A DNA stretch of 64,000 bases from Candidatus Micrarchaeota archaeon CG10_big_fil_rev_8_21_14_0_10_45_29. Lineage in GTDB: Archaea; Micrarchaeota; Micrarchaeia; Anstonellales; Anstonellaceae. Every line of letters begins with the position of its first letter. The first letter of the stretch is position 1. The notes below the pieces were generated by a model that was not told where the DNA came from, searched no databases, and saw only the letters and a list, made by a program, of their open reading frames with translations. The translations under genes and the position numbers were made by a program. Positions 27,997 through 37,192 of the stretch are shown here, in pieces. The stretch covers positions 1-64,000 of the forward strand of contig PFCD01000005.1 of NCBI GenBank assembly GCA_002778455.1, written 5' to 3'.

Positions 27997-30252
27997 ATGA
28001 AGCTTATAATTTCAGAGAAGCCAAAAGTGGCGCAAAAGATAGCCGAGGCGCTTGCTGACGGAAAAGTTGAGCGCAAGAAAGGCAAAGGGCAGGCATATTA
28101 TTTTGAATTTGAGAGAAACGGGGAACGGGTGGCAGTCTCACCCGCTGTAGGGCACATCTACTCTTTAGAGGAGAAAACAAAGAGCAACACTTACCCCTCA
28201 TTTGAAATAGAATGGCGCCCTGCATATGAAACTTCAAAAGACGCGGATTACACAAAAGGATATATACAGACAATAGAGATGCTCTCAAAAGATGCTGATG
28301 AGATAATAATTGCATGCGACTATGATGTGGAAGGCTCTCTTATAGGCTATAATGCATTGCGCTATGCCGCGCACCGCGATGTCGGCACGCGCATGAAATT
28401 CTCGGCGCTCACAAAAAACGATTTGCAGCAGGCATATATGGACCGCTCAAACCTTGACATAGAAAACGCCCTGGCAGGCGAATCCCGCCATATGCTTGAC
28501 TGGTATTATGGCATAAACCTCTCCCGCGCCCTGATGTCCTCAATAAAGGCGGTTGGAAAATTTCAGATTATGAGCATAGGGCGCGTGCAGGGCCCCGCCC
28601 TCAAGCTTCTCTCAGACAAGGAAAAAAGCATATTGGCATTTGTTCCAACCCCTTATTGGGAGCTCACATGCGAAATAGATAAAACTCTTTTCAAGCACGA
28701 GTGCAAAAAATTCACAGGCAAAAATGAGGCGGAGAAGGCGTTTGCCTCCTCCAAGCCAAAGCCGCACAAAATAATTAAAATAACAAAAAAGCCCTTTGAG
28801 CAAAACCCAAGCCCCCCATTCGACTTAACTTCCTTGCAGGTGGAGGCATACCGGCAATTCAAATTTTCCCCAAAGCAGACTCAATCTCTTGCACAAACAC
28901 TTTATGAGAGCTCACTTATCTCTTACCCGCGCACCTCATCGCAAAAGCTTCCTGCAAAGCTGGGGCTTGAAAAAATAATTATGGCTCTCTCCGCGCAGGC
29001 TGAATACACTTCTCTTTGCAAAAAGCTTTCCCAGGCGCGCATGTTCAAGCCGCTGGAGGGGAAAAAGCAGGACCCGGCGCATCCGGCAATTCATCCCACC
29101 GGGCAATTTACGCAAACCGGAATAAAAGAGAAAAAGCTCTATGACTTGATTGTGCGCCGCTTTTTGGCATGCTTCGCGCCTCCCGCGAAAAGGGAAGGGC
29201 AAAAAGTAGTTGCTCTTTGCAGCACCCAAAATTATACTACAGCCGGCGCAAGGACAATTTTTGCAGGCTGGCACGAATTTTACAAGCCATATGTGAAATT
29301 GGATGAGATTACTTTGCCCGAATGGAAAGAGGGGCAGGATGCAGATGCGCAAAATTTCAAAATGGAGGAGAAAATGACACAGCCTCCAAAAAGATTTACT
29401 CCAGCCTCAATAATCTCGGAGCTGGAAAACCGCAACCTCGGCACAAAGTCGACGCGCGCAACCGTGGTAGACACTCTTTTCAAGCGCGGCTATCTTAGCG
29501 GCACAAAGTCCATAGAAGTAACCCAATTCGGGATGCAGGTTGCAGACACTATGCAAAAATATGCGCCAGATATTTTAAGCGAGGAGATGACGCGCGATAT
29601 TGAGAAGGAAATGGAAGCGATAAAAGAGGACCATGTGCATGCAAAAAACGTTGTGGAAAACGGCAAAAAAATCCTTATAAAAACCCTTGAAAATTACAAA
29701 AAGCATGAAAAAGACGTCGGAGAGGAGCTCTCCTCCGCGCTTGCGGGCGCCCGCGCGGCAGCCTCAATAATAGGCCCATGCCCAAAATGCGGCAAGGATT
29801 TGAAAAAATTAATCTCCCGTTTCAAAAAGCAGTTTGTAGGATGCTCAGGCTACCCTGACTGCACCCAAACTTACCCCCTGCCGCAAATGGCTCTCATAGA
29901 GGCAACAGGGCGCACCTGCCCCAAATGCTCCACCCCCATAATAAAAGTAATAAGGCGCGCAAAGCGCCCGTTTGAGATGTGCGTGTTTCCAGAGTGCGAA
30001 ACAAAAGCCAACTGGGGCAAATACCCGAAAAAAACAGCCGCCAAAAAATTTCCCGCGCAGGCAAAATCCGCCGCCCCAACTTCTGCTCTCCCCGCCAAAA
30101 AAACCAAAACCCAATCCGCCGCCTCCAAACCCGCCAAAAAATCTCCTGCTCCCAAAAAGCTCAAAAAGCTTGCAGAAAAAGAAAGCACGCCAAAAACCCC
30201 TAGAAAAAGAAAGCTTTCTGCAAAAAAGCAAAAAACCGCCGAAGAAAAATAA
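27997..30252 (+). CDS. topA: DNA topoisomerase I (type IA) with C-terminal zinc fingers and Lys/Pro-rich tail
   Basis: MKLIISEKPKVAQKIAEAL, SIGRVQGPAL, SLISYPRTSSQKLP, CPKCGKDL...GCSGYPDC, CPKCSTPI. Confidence 0.93.
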   Translation: MKLIISEKPKVAQKIAEALADGKVERKKGKGQAYYFEFERNGERVAVSPAVGHIYSLEEKTKSNTYPSFEIEWRPAYETSKDADYTKGYIQTIEMLSKDADEIIIACDYDVEGSLIGYNALRYAAHRDVGTRMKFSALTKNDLQQAYMDRSNLDIENALAGESRHMLDWYYGINLSRALMSSIKAVGKFQIMSIGRVQGPALKLLSDKEKSILAFVPTPYWELTCEIDKTLFKHECKKFTGKNEAEKAFASSKPKPHKIIKITKKPFEQNPSPPFDLTSLQVEAYRQFKFSPKQTQSLAQTLYESSLISYPRTSSQKLPAKLGLEKIIMALSAQAEYTSLCKKLSQARMFKPLEGKKQDPAHPAIHPTGQFTQTGIKEKKLYDLIVRRFLACFAPPAKREGQKVVALCSTQNYTTAGARTIFAGWHEFYKPYVKLDEITLPEWKEGQDADAQNFKMEEKMTQPPKRFTPASIISELENRNLGTKSTRATVVDTLFKRGYLSGTKSIEVTQFGMQVADTMQKYAPDILSEEMTRDIEKEMEAIKEDHVHAKNVVENGKKILIKTLENYKKHEKDVGEELSSALAGARAAASIIGPCPKCGKDLKKLISRFKKQFVGCSGYPDCTQTYPLPQMALIEATGRTCPKCSTPIIKVIRRAKRPFEMCVFPECETKANWGKYPKKTAAKKFPAQAKSAAPTSALPAKKTKTQSAASKPAKKSPAPKKLKKLAEKESTPKTPRKRKLSAKKQKTAEEK

Positions 30253-30350
30253 AAAATAAAATGCCAAAAATGAGCAAAAAAGCGCATTTAAATTTTTCAT
30301 CTCTTTGCAAAAAATAGGTTTATAAGCACCAGTTATCCAAAATAATTAAC

Positions 30351-31904
30351 GTGAGAATAAAAAGAGCCCTTATTTCCGTCTATGACAAAAAAGGTTTGCT
30401 TGATTTAGCGCATGCTTTGCATAGAAAAGGGGTGAAAATCCTCTCTTCCGGGGGCACTGCCAAAGCCTTGCGAAAGGCGGACATCCCTGTAACAGATGTT
30501 TCAAAATACACCGGGGCGCCGGAAATGTTTGACGGGCGGGTAAAAACTTTGCACCCAAAAATACACGGCGGAATACTTTTCAGGCGGGACAACAAGAACG
30601 ACAGCGAAGAATTGCGCAAAAACAACATTCTCCCCATAGATTTGGTTGTGGTAAACCTTTACCCTTTTGAGAAGGTGGTAAAGCAAAAAGGAATAAGCGA
30701 GGACAGGGCCGTGGAATTCATAGATATCGGGGGCATCTCGCTGATTCGCGCGGCTGCAAAAAACTACAAATTCACAAGCGTGCTTGTAGACCCGGAGGAT
30801 TATCCGAAATTTATTCAGGAATTTGAGGAGAGAAACGGCTCAATAAGCGATGCAAAAAGGCATAACCTGATGATAAAAGCCTTCGAGCGCTCATCTCACT
30901 ACGACTGGGCAATTTCGCGCTTTTTCGGGGGGGAGGGAGATGAGAAATTCCCATACCGAATGAAAATGATATTTGAGCGCGCCTATCCTTTGCGCTACGG
31001 GGAGAACCCGCACCAGAGGGCAACCGCATACCGGCTTGTGGGGCAGCGTTCACTCTTTGATGCAAGAATATATTCGGGCAAGGCAATGAGCTACAACAAC
31101 TTTTTGGATGCAGATTCAGCGTTGCACTTAATACGCGAATTTTACGGCAAAACCGCATGCGTCATATTAAAGCACAACAACCCGTGCGGCGTGGCGTTTG
31201 CAAAAACTTTGAAAGGGGCATTTGAGAGGGCGCTTGCAACCGACCCCCTCTCCGCATTCGGCGGAATAATGGCGTTTTCCCAGCGCCTTGACGTGCAGAC
31301 AGCAAATTCCATAGGGAACAAATTTTTGGAAGTGGTGCTTGCGCCAGGATACGAGCCGGAAGCTCTTGAAATTCTCAAAAGAAAGCCATCAAGGCGCATT
31401 TTAGACATCACAGATTTCTTTTTCCCGGTGCACCCCGGCGACGTTACTTTCAGGCACATCTCAGGGGGAATGCTATACCAGCACGAGGACCCCTCCATCT
31501 ATGATTTGCGCACCGCGCAGGTAATGACAAGAAAAAAGCCAAAAGACGAGAACTGGCGGGACATGCATTTTGCAATGGCTGTTGCAAAGCACACAAAGTC
31601 AAACGCAGTAATCATCTCAAAAAACGAGCAAATACTTGGAATTGGCGCAGGGCAGATGTCCCGCATAGATTCCACAAAAATCGCAATAAGAAAAGCAAAA
31701 GCAAACAAGTTTAATCTGAAAGGCTCTGTAGCCGCATCGGATGCTTTCCTTCCCTTCCCGGACACTTTGGAGGAGCTTGCAGCAGCCGGTGTTGGCGTGC
31801 TTGTGCAGCCCGGCGGCTCAATAAAAGACGAGGAAGTAATTTCGGCAGCAGACAGGCTTGGCATGGTAATGGCGTTTACAGGAATAAGGCATTTCAAGCA
31901 CTAA
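30351..31904 (+). CDS. purH: Bifunctional AICAR transformylase/IMP cyclohydrolase
   Basis: RALISVYDKKGL, SSGGTAKALRKADIPVTDVSKYTGAPEMFDGRVKTLHPKIHGGIL, RYGENPHQRA, LKHNNPCGVA, ALATDPLSAFGGI; GTG start 32 nt after TATA. Confidence 0.95.
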   Translation: MRIKRALISVYDKKGLLDLAHALHRKGVKILSSGGTAKALRKADIPVTDVSKYTGAPEMFDGRVKTLHPKIHGGILFRRDNKNDSEELRKNNILPIDLVVVNLYPFEKVVKQKGISEDRAVEFIDIGGISLIRAAAKNYKFTSVLVDPEDYPKFIQEFEERNGSISDAKRHNLMIKAFERSSHYDWAISRFFGGEGDEKFPYRMKMIFERAYPLRYGENPHQRATAYRLVGQRSLFDARIYSGKAMSYNNFLDADSALHLIREFYGKTACVILKHNNPCGVAFAKTLKGAFERALATDPLSAFGGIMAFSQRLDVQTANSIGNKFLEVVLAPGYEPEALEILKRKPSRRILDITDFFFPVHPGDVTFRHISGGMLYQHEDPSIYDLRTAQVMTRKKPKDENWRDMHFAMAVAKHTKSNAVIISKNEQILGIGAGQMSRIDSTKIAIRKAKANKFNLKGSVAASDAFLPFPDTLEELAAAGVGVLVQPGGSIKDEEVISAADRLGMVMAFTGIRHFKH

Positions 31905-31949
31905 GCCTTTTTATGAATCAGAGCTTAAACGAACGGTGAAAAAGGCTTA
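31902..31949. terminator. Inverted repeat TAAGCCTTTTT...AAAAAGGCTTA overlapping the purH stop codon
   Basis: 11-bp perfect arms in a convergent intergenic region. Confidence 0.45.
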
Positions 31950-32049
31950 AGTTAACCCAAAAACTTCTGTCAGCCAAGTAAACTGTTTTTCATAAATCCA
32001 AGAAAATAAAAAATAGAAATAAAATAAAAAAAGAAAAAACTCAAGGAAA

Positions 32050-32820
32050 CTACTTTTTCCCCTTCTCGCCCATCGTCTGGAAATATTTTAAAATTTCCAT
32101 CGGAATCGGCATTATTATCTTTGAGTTGGGGTCTGTAGAGATGTCTGTGAGCGTCTTGAGGATTCTCAATTGCATCGCAGCCGGGCTCTTTGATATTATC
32201 TCCGCAGCCTGCCTCAAATTGTCCGCGGCCGCAACCTCTCCTGTGGAGAGAATTATTGTGGCCCTCTTCTCCCTCTCAGCTTCTGCCTGCCGCGCCATCA
32301 CCCTTTTCATATTCTCAGGCAATTCCACGTCCTGCAATTTTATGTTTGTGATATCCACTCCCCACTCGTCCGTCTCCTTGTCAACTATTGCCTCTATCTG
32401 CTTTGCAATTTCCTCCCTTTTTGTAAGAAGCTGGTCAAGCTCAATCTCGCCGATTATGTCCCTTAGCGCCGTCTGGGCATACTGGGACACCGCATAGCGG
32501 TAATTGTCTATTTTCAATATGGCTTTTGTTGAATTTTCCACGCGCATATATACTACTGCGTTTACCATCACCGGCACGTTATCCCTCGTCATCACTTCCT
32601 GCTTTGGTATGTCTATTGTCGTAATCCTTGTGTCCACCTTTATCAAATTCTCAATTACAGGGATAATTATGTTAAGCCCGGGCGTGGCTTCGCGGGAGAA
32701 TTTTCCAAGAGTAAGTATAACCCCCCTCTCCCATTGATTCACAATTCTTACTGTCATCAAAAATATGGGAACCCCGAATATTGCCAGCGGAATTATGCAT
32801 GCTATAATATCAGTTGCCAT
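32050..32820 (-). CDS. SPFH/stomatin (slipin) family protein
   Basis: RIVNQWERGVILTLGKFSREATPGLNIIIPVIENLIKVDTRITTIDIPKQEVMTRDNVPV. Confidence 0.93.
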   Translation of the reverse strand: MATDIIACIIPLAIFGVPIFLMTVRIVNQWERGVILTLGKFSREATPGLNIIIPVIENLIKVDTRITTIDIPKQEVMTRDNVPVMVNAVVYMRVENSTKAILKIDNYRYAVSQYAQTALRDIIGEIELDQLLTKREEIAKQIEAIVDKETDEWGVDITNIKLQDVELPENMKRVMARQAEAEREKRATIILSTGEVAAADNLRQAAEIISKSPAAMQLRILKTLTDISTDPNSKIIMPIPMEILKYFQTMGEKGKK

Positions 32821-32941
32821 AAGAAAACCTCCCTAAATATTTTTCTCTCCTCCTGCTTATAAAACATGTCCTCTTCCAAAAAACCCGTTTGCGCCCGCCG
32901 CATCAATTATATTATAAAATATGGCTATTTTTCATTATTGC

Positions 32942-33460
32942 ATGCCTTCCAAAACATATGAAAAAACCGCCATTTTAATAGGGCGCTTCCAGCCCCCGCA
33001 CAAAGGGCATGAGGGGCTGATTCTCTCTTTGCTAAAAACACACAAAAAATTAACGGTGGCAATAGGCTCCTCTTGCAAAAAAAGGCAAAAAGAAAATCCA
33101 TTTTCCGCAAAAGAGCGCCTTTTCATGCTAAAAAAGCTTTTTTCGCAAAAAAAAGCAAAAGAAAAAATAAAATTCACATTTTTGCCCGACAATCCCTCAA
33201 ATAAAAAATGGGCGCAAATTTTCTGCAAAAAATTTCCAAAAGAAAAATATATCATCTACTCCGCAAACCCGCTTGTGCGCAAGCTTCTTGCAACTTATGA
33301 ATTCGGCAAATTTCTCCTAGTGAGGCGAAAAAGCTGGCAAGGAAAAGCAATAAGAAAAAAAATAATTGAAAAAAAGCCATACCTCTCAAGCATCCCTGCA
33401 AAATTGAGAAATTGGATGAAAGGCAAGGGGGAGAAAATAATGCTAAATTGCCAAAAATAG
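32942..33460 (+). CDS. nadM: NMN adenylyltransferase (archaeal type)
   Basis: AILIGRFQPPHKGHEGLI, VAIGSSCKKRQKENPFSAKERLFML. Confidence 0.8.
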   Translation: MPSKTYEKTAILIGRFQPPHKGHEGLILSLLKTHKKLTVAIGSSCKKRQKENPFSAKERLFMLKKLFSQKKAKEKIKFTFLPDNPSNKKWAQIFCKKFPKEKYIIYSANPLVRKLLATYEFGKFLLVRRKSWQGKAIRKKIIEKKPYLSSIPAKLRNWMKGKGEKIMLNCQK

Positions 33461-33519
33461 TTTAAGCCAAAACAGAAAAATATTAAGAAATTGCCAAAGG
33501 CAAGGCAATAATAAGAAAT

Positions 33520-34161
33520 TCAGGCATATCCTATTTTCGCCCATTCTCCCAAAGAGGCTTTAAGAGCCGCTTCAAGCCCTTTTCTTTTTGATGCCTCAAC
33601 ATCTTTTGGAAGAATAACGCTTATTCCCTTGCCTTCCCCCTCAACTTTCACATCGCAGCCAAATTGAGCCGCAAGCTCATGCGCCTTTTTTTCAGGCTCG
33701 CTTATTATTTCAAGCAATTTAATTTTATATTTAAGGTCCTGCCCCGCCAGCGGGTGGTTGAAATCCAGCATGATTCTTCCCGAAGATGCCGATTTCACCA
33801 TTGCAGGCACTCCGTCAATTGTTACCATAAGCCCGGCTTGCGCCCTCACTCCATGGCTTGCAAATTCTTTCTCAGGCATGACGCGCACAAGCTCCTGGTG
33901 CTTTTCTCCAAATGCCTTGGAGGCAGGCACAATTATTTCGACTTCTTTTCCAACCTCAATTTTTGAGAGTTCTTCCTCAATGCCTGCAATCATCGCCCCT
34001 TTGCCAAATATCACAAGGCGGGGGCCGTACTTTGATGCATTTGACCATATGCCGGCATCTTTTGCTTCCTTCTCATCCGTGCTCTCAAATAACGAGCCGT
34101 CTGAGACAAGCGAGCCGCTAAGCTCTATCTTTACAAGGTCCCCTTTTTGCAGCTTATTCAT
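33520..34161 (-). CDS. FKBP-type peptidyl-prolyl isomerase (SlyD-like)
   Basis: GDLVKIELSGSLVSDGSLFEST, KAFGEKHQELVRVMP, VTIDGVPAMVKSASSGRIMLDFNHPLAGQDL. Confidence 0.9.
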   Translation of the reverse strand: MNKLQKGDLVKIELSGSLVSDGSLFESTDEKEAKDAGIWSNASKYGPRLVIFGKGAMIAGIEEELSKIEVGKEVEIIVPASKAFGEKHQELVRVMPEKEFASHGVRAQAGLMVTIDGVPAMVKSASSGRIMLDFNHPLAGQDLKYKIKLLEIISEPEKKAHELAAQFGCDVKVEGEGKGISVILPKDVEASKRKGLEAALKASLGEWAKIGYA

Positions 34162-34203
34162 ATAAATCAATTAATACATTTATGCCCAATTCATTTTTTA
34201 AAC

Positions 34204-35685
34204 ATGGTTATTCATATTTTTTCCATGCTTGGAATAAAAAAAGAGGATGAGCTAAAGCTTGGCACAATAGCGTTAATAGCAATTTTCATGCTTTCCACAG
34301 TCGCAGTATATATGGGCGGATATTTTAGCGGAAGCGGGGAAAATGCGCCCGAGCAGATTACCTCTTCATTCACAGGGCTTGCGCATGCAAATGCATCAAT
34401 AGCCTCATGGGACCCTTCCCTATACATTATAGGCGGGGGCGAGCGCCTCTCAGAAAAAATAAAACAGCTAAAGGGCGAGGGGCTCATATTATATGACACA
34501 AAAACCTCTGACGGGCGCCTTATTATGCTCACAAGCACGGATGAAATAGTGCGCGTATCTCAGGAGATTGAAGCCGCGGGCGCAACCGCATATTCGGACG
34601 CCACTATTTACACCGGCAACCCCCTGCAGGTAACCGACGGGCAGGGAAAAATTGTTGAAATTGAAGGGCAAAACCTCAAGCAGAGAATGATTCCCGTATT
34701 AAGCGAAGGTGAAAAATTCCCCGCAGAATTTCAGGTGCAGGTTGTAAACTCAAAAATATATGCTTACGGGGAAATTCTTGCGGTGCCCGACGGCCCGTTT
34801 TCCGCAATAGCAACCCCGATAAACGCCACTGTTCTCTCCTATTCCCTAAACATTTTAATCCCGTGGGAGCAGAGGGGAAAGAATTATTCAACTTTATCAA
34901 ATTCCCTTTCGGGCGCAACAATAAATTATACTCCTAAATCCTATGTTACATTCAATCCCCCTCTTGCGCGCGAAACCCTTGTGGCTCTCTCCGCTCAAAA
35001 GCCCGCTTATGCCCTAAGCATACAATCCTCCATAATGGCGGTGAGCCCGAAATTTTTTGAAAAAGAAACAATAGTGCAGGAGTTTGAGGCGCTTGGCATC
35101 TCCCCGGTTTTCCCTGATTCTGTGCTAAGCATTTTCCCCGGCAACGGCACGCAAATAACTTCCGCCGCCGCATCCGCAGCTTTTGAAAAAGAATTTGAAA
35201 ACACCCCTGCGCAAATAACCCCTGCGTATGTGCTTGAGCTAACCCTTCCAAAATATTTGGAGCATGAGGGGAAAAATTACAGCATAGGGGAAGGGAGAAA
35301 AATTGAATTAATATCGCAAATTCCTCCTGTAGATGAGGGGGCAGTAGAGCTTCAGTTCCGCTCAATAGGCGCCATGGTGGTTGACCTTTCAGCAGGAAAA
35401 TACGCAAGCGCGCCAGAGCTTGAAGGCGAAGTAATCAACATAGATGACCTTATCGAGCAAATTTCACAAAACCAAACAAATGAAAATTCGGGGAGCGAAA
35501 GCGGGGAAGATGGCTCCGAAACGATATCCGGCGAGCCGAAAAATCTCTCGGAAATAACGCCTCCATACACGCAAGAGCAGATAAATGAAATACAATCAGT
35601 TTTCTGGGAAAAGGCGGCGGGAATAGTCGCCTACCCGCCGGCAAATTCGGCTGAGGGCAATCAAACTGCCCCGGACGGGCAGTAA
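34204..35685 (+). CDS. Hypothetical membrane-anchored exoprotein
   Basis: Single N-terminal TM LGTIALIAIFMLSTVAVYMGGYF then long soluble region. Confidence 0.55.
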   Translation: MVIHIFSMLGIKKEDELKLGTIALIAIFMLSTVAVYMGGYFSGSGENAPEQITSSFTGLAHANASIASWDPSLYIIGGGERLSEKIKQLKGEGLILYDTKTSDGRLIMLTSTDEIVRVSQEIEAAGATAYSDATIYTGNPLQVTDGQGKIVEIEGQNLKQRMIPVLSEGEKFPAEFQVQVVNSKIYAYGEILAVPDGPFSAIATPINATVLSYSLNILIPWEQRGKNYSTLSNSLSGATINYTPKSYVTFNPPLARETLVALSAQKPAYALSIQSSIMAVSPKFFEKETIVQEFEALGISPVFPDSVLSIFPGNGTQITSAAASAAFEKEFENTPAQITPAYVLELTLPKYLEHEGKNYSIGEGRKIELISQIPPVDEGAVELQFRSIGAMVVDLSAGKYASAPELEGEVINIDDLIEQISQNQTNENSGSESGEDGSETISGEPKNLSEITPPYTQEQINEIQSVFWEKAAGIVAYPPANSAEGNQTAPDGQ

Positions 35686-35743
35686 TTGCGTTTTTAAGCT
35701 TTAATCCCCCTACACTTAATTGTTTTTTAGAGGTGAATTTTTT

Positions 35744-35971
35744 ATGCCAGAGCAAAAAAGACCGTTTGATGTGCTTAACGCATCATTAAACAACACAGTA
35801 ATAATCGGAATGAAAGGAAACTACGAGATGCGCGGAAAAATGATAAGCTATGATGTTCACATGAACATAGTGCTTGAAAAGGCCGAGCAGCTTGTAAACG
35901 GCGAGGTAAAGCGCGGAATAGGCATGGTTCTTCTTCGCGGCGACTCAGTCGTCTACATTTCTCCCTCCTAA
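35744..35971 (+). CDS. Sm-like (LSm) ribonucleoprotein
   Basis: RPFDVLNASLNNTVIIGMKGNYEMRGKMISYDVHMNIVLEKAEQ...GMVLLRGDSVVYISP (Sm1/Sm2 motifs). Confidence 0.93.
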   Translation: MPEQKRPFDVLNASLNNTVIIGMKGNYEMRGKMISYDVHMNIVLEKAEQLVNGEVKRGIGMVLLRGDSVVYISPS

Positions 35972-36055
35972 ATTTCTTATCTTAAGCGCCGAGAAAAAAT
36001 ACCTTTTCGGCTAAGGATTTTTTGAAATTTCTTTTTTTATTTTTATTCTTTTTCT

Positions 36056-36127
36056 GGGCGCGTGGCGCAACGGTAGCGCGCCTGCATGGCATGCAGGAGG
36101 CTGGGGGTTCGAATCCCCCCGTGTCCA
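36056..36127 (+). tRNA. tRNA-Ala (anticodon GGC)
   Basis: Full cloverleaf: GGGCGCG/CGTGTCC acceptor with G3-U70, D arm GCGC/GCGC, anticodon arm CCTGC-ATGGCAT-GCAGG, T arm GGGGG-TTCGAAT-CCCCC; CCA not encoded. Confidence 0.95.
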
Positions 36128-36169
36128 TTAGAAGGGGCCAACCGCCAACACTCACTTGCCCCTTTCTAA
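36128..36169. terminator. Inverted repeat directly 3' of the tRNA (TTAGAAGGGGC...GCCCCTTTCTAA)
   Basis: 11-bp arms with one bulge. Confidence 0.45.
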
Positions 36170-36196
36170 ACCCCTCTCAAAACACCCGTGTTCGCA

Positions 36197-36228
36197 CATA
36201 ATGCTCGCGGTTGCCCGCTCGCATTATG
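36197..36228. other. Symmetric hairpin CATAATGC-TC-GCGG-TTGC-CCGC-TC-GCATTATG
   Basis: 8+4 bp inverted repeat with TC/TC internal loop. Confidence 0.6.
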
Positions 36229-36463
36229 CGCTCACCTTCTTTACGCATATCACCAGAACAAGGCGCAGCCCCTTATCCAATTATGCCAAGCTTCCCCAAA
36301 ACCCAATCCTTATTCTGGCAAATTTTCGGTAAAATTCTGGCAAATGTTAAAAAAGGGCGGATTTGTTCTATCTCTATGGCAGTGTTTGGGGATGCTGCCG
36401 CCATTTGCGAATAAAAAGCATCCTCATAATTTTTATGTTGTTTTTGTTTTACAGGTATTTTAT

Positions 36464-37192
36464 ATGGCATCTATTGCAATCCCAATTTCTTTTATTGCGG
36501 GAATCCTCTCGTTTCTCTCGCCATGCGTTCTTCCCCTTGTGCCCGGATTTGTGGGGTATCTGGGCGGGCTCTCCTCATCAATAAAAACAGAAAAAGAGGG
36601 CAGGCTTCACCTTTTCCTAAATTCAGTTTTCTTTGTGCTCGGATTCACGGCAGGCTTTGCGGCGATCGGAATTCTGCTTACCGGGCTTCTCTCAGCGGCA
36701 AGCTATGACATCCGCCTCTGGCTCTCAAGAGTTGGCGGGCTTTTGATAATATTCTTCGGGCTTTTCATACTCGGGCTTGTGAAAATTCCATTCCTAAGTT
36801 CAGAGCACAAGCTAAAGCCGATACAAACAAAATACCAGTACCTGACATCCGCCGCGTTCGGGCTTACTTTCGCGGTAGGTTGGTCCCCGTGCGTGGGCGC
36901 GGTGCTTGGCTCAATACTCACTTTGGCGGCAACAGACCCTACAGGCGCGCTTTTCCCGATGCTCGCATATGCAATCGGATTGGGAATTCCTTTCCTGATA
37001 ATCGGGGCTTTGGGGGCGCAGGCAATCTCTCTCCTAAGAAAATTCAGGTGGATTATGCCGCACTTCAACAAAATTACCGGGGGATTGCTCATAATTCTTG
37101 GCCTGCTTGTGGCAACCGGAGAGATTGCAAAAGTTGCAAACATACTCACCCCGATGGAGCTTCTTCCCTTTTTGCAGGGAGGGGGGCTATAG
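36464..37192 (+). CDS. ccdA: CcdA/DsbD-like thiol-disulfide transmembrane protein
   Basis: IAGILSFLSPCVLPLVPGFVGYLGG and AFGLTFAVGWSPCVGAVLGSILTLA. Confidence 0.92.
   Translation: MASIAIPISFIAGILSFLSPCVLPLVPGFVGYLGGLSSSIKTEKEGRLHLFLNSVFFVLGFTAGFAAIGILLTGLLSAASYDIRLWLSRVGGLLIIFFGLFILGLVKIPFLSSEHKLKPIQTKYQYLTSAAFGLTFAVGWSPCVGAVLGSILTLAATDPTGALFPMLAYAIGLGIPFLIIGALGAQAISLLRKFRWIMPHFNKITGGLLIILGLLVATGEIAKVANILTPMELLPFLQGGGL

Noticed and set aside
29845-30300. Antisense Phe/Gly-rich ORFs at the topA 3' end
   Set aside because: Complement of the Lys/Pro-rich topA tail; composition artefact.
31902-31949. purH 3' inverted repeat as a novel element
   Set aside because: Position between convergent genes fits an ordinary terminator-like structure; listed only as a feature.
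36056-36169. Integrated element at tRNA-Ala
   Set aside because: No integrase, no duplicated tRNA end seen in the window, and flanking genes look like ordinary chromosome.
36188-36463. N-terminal extension of the ccdA ORF back to 36188
   Set aside because: Extension lacks signal/TM pattern and crosses hairpins; CcdA homology begins at the ATG at 36464.
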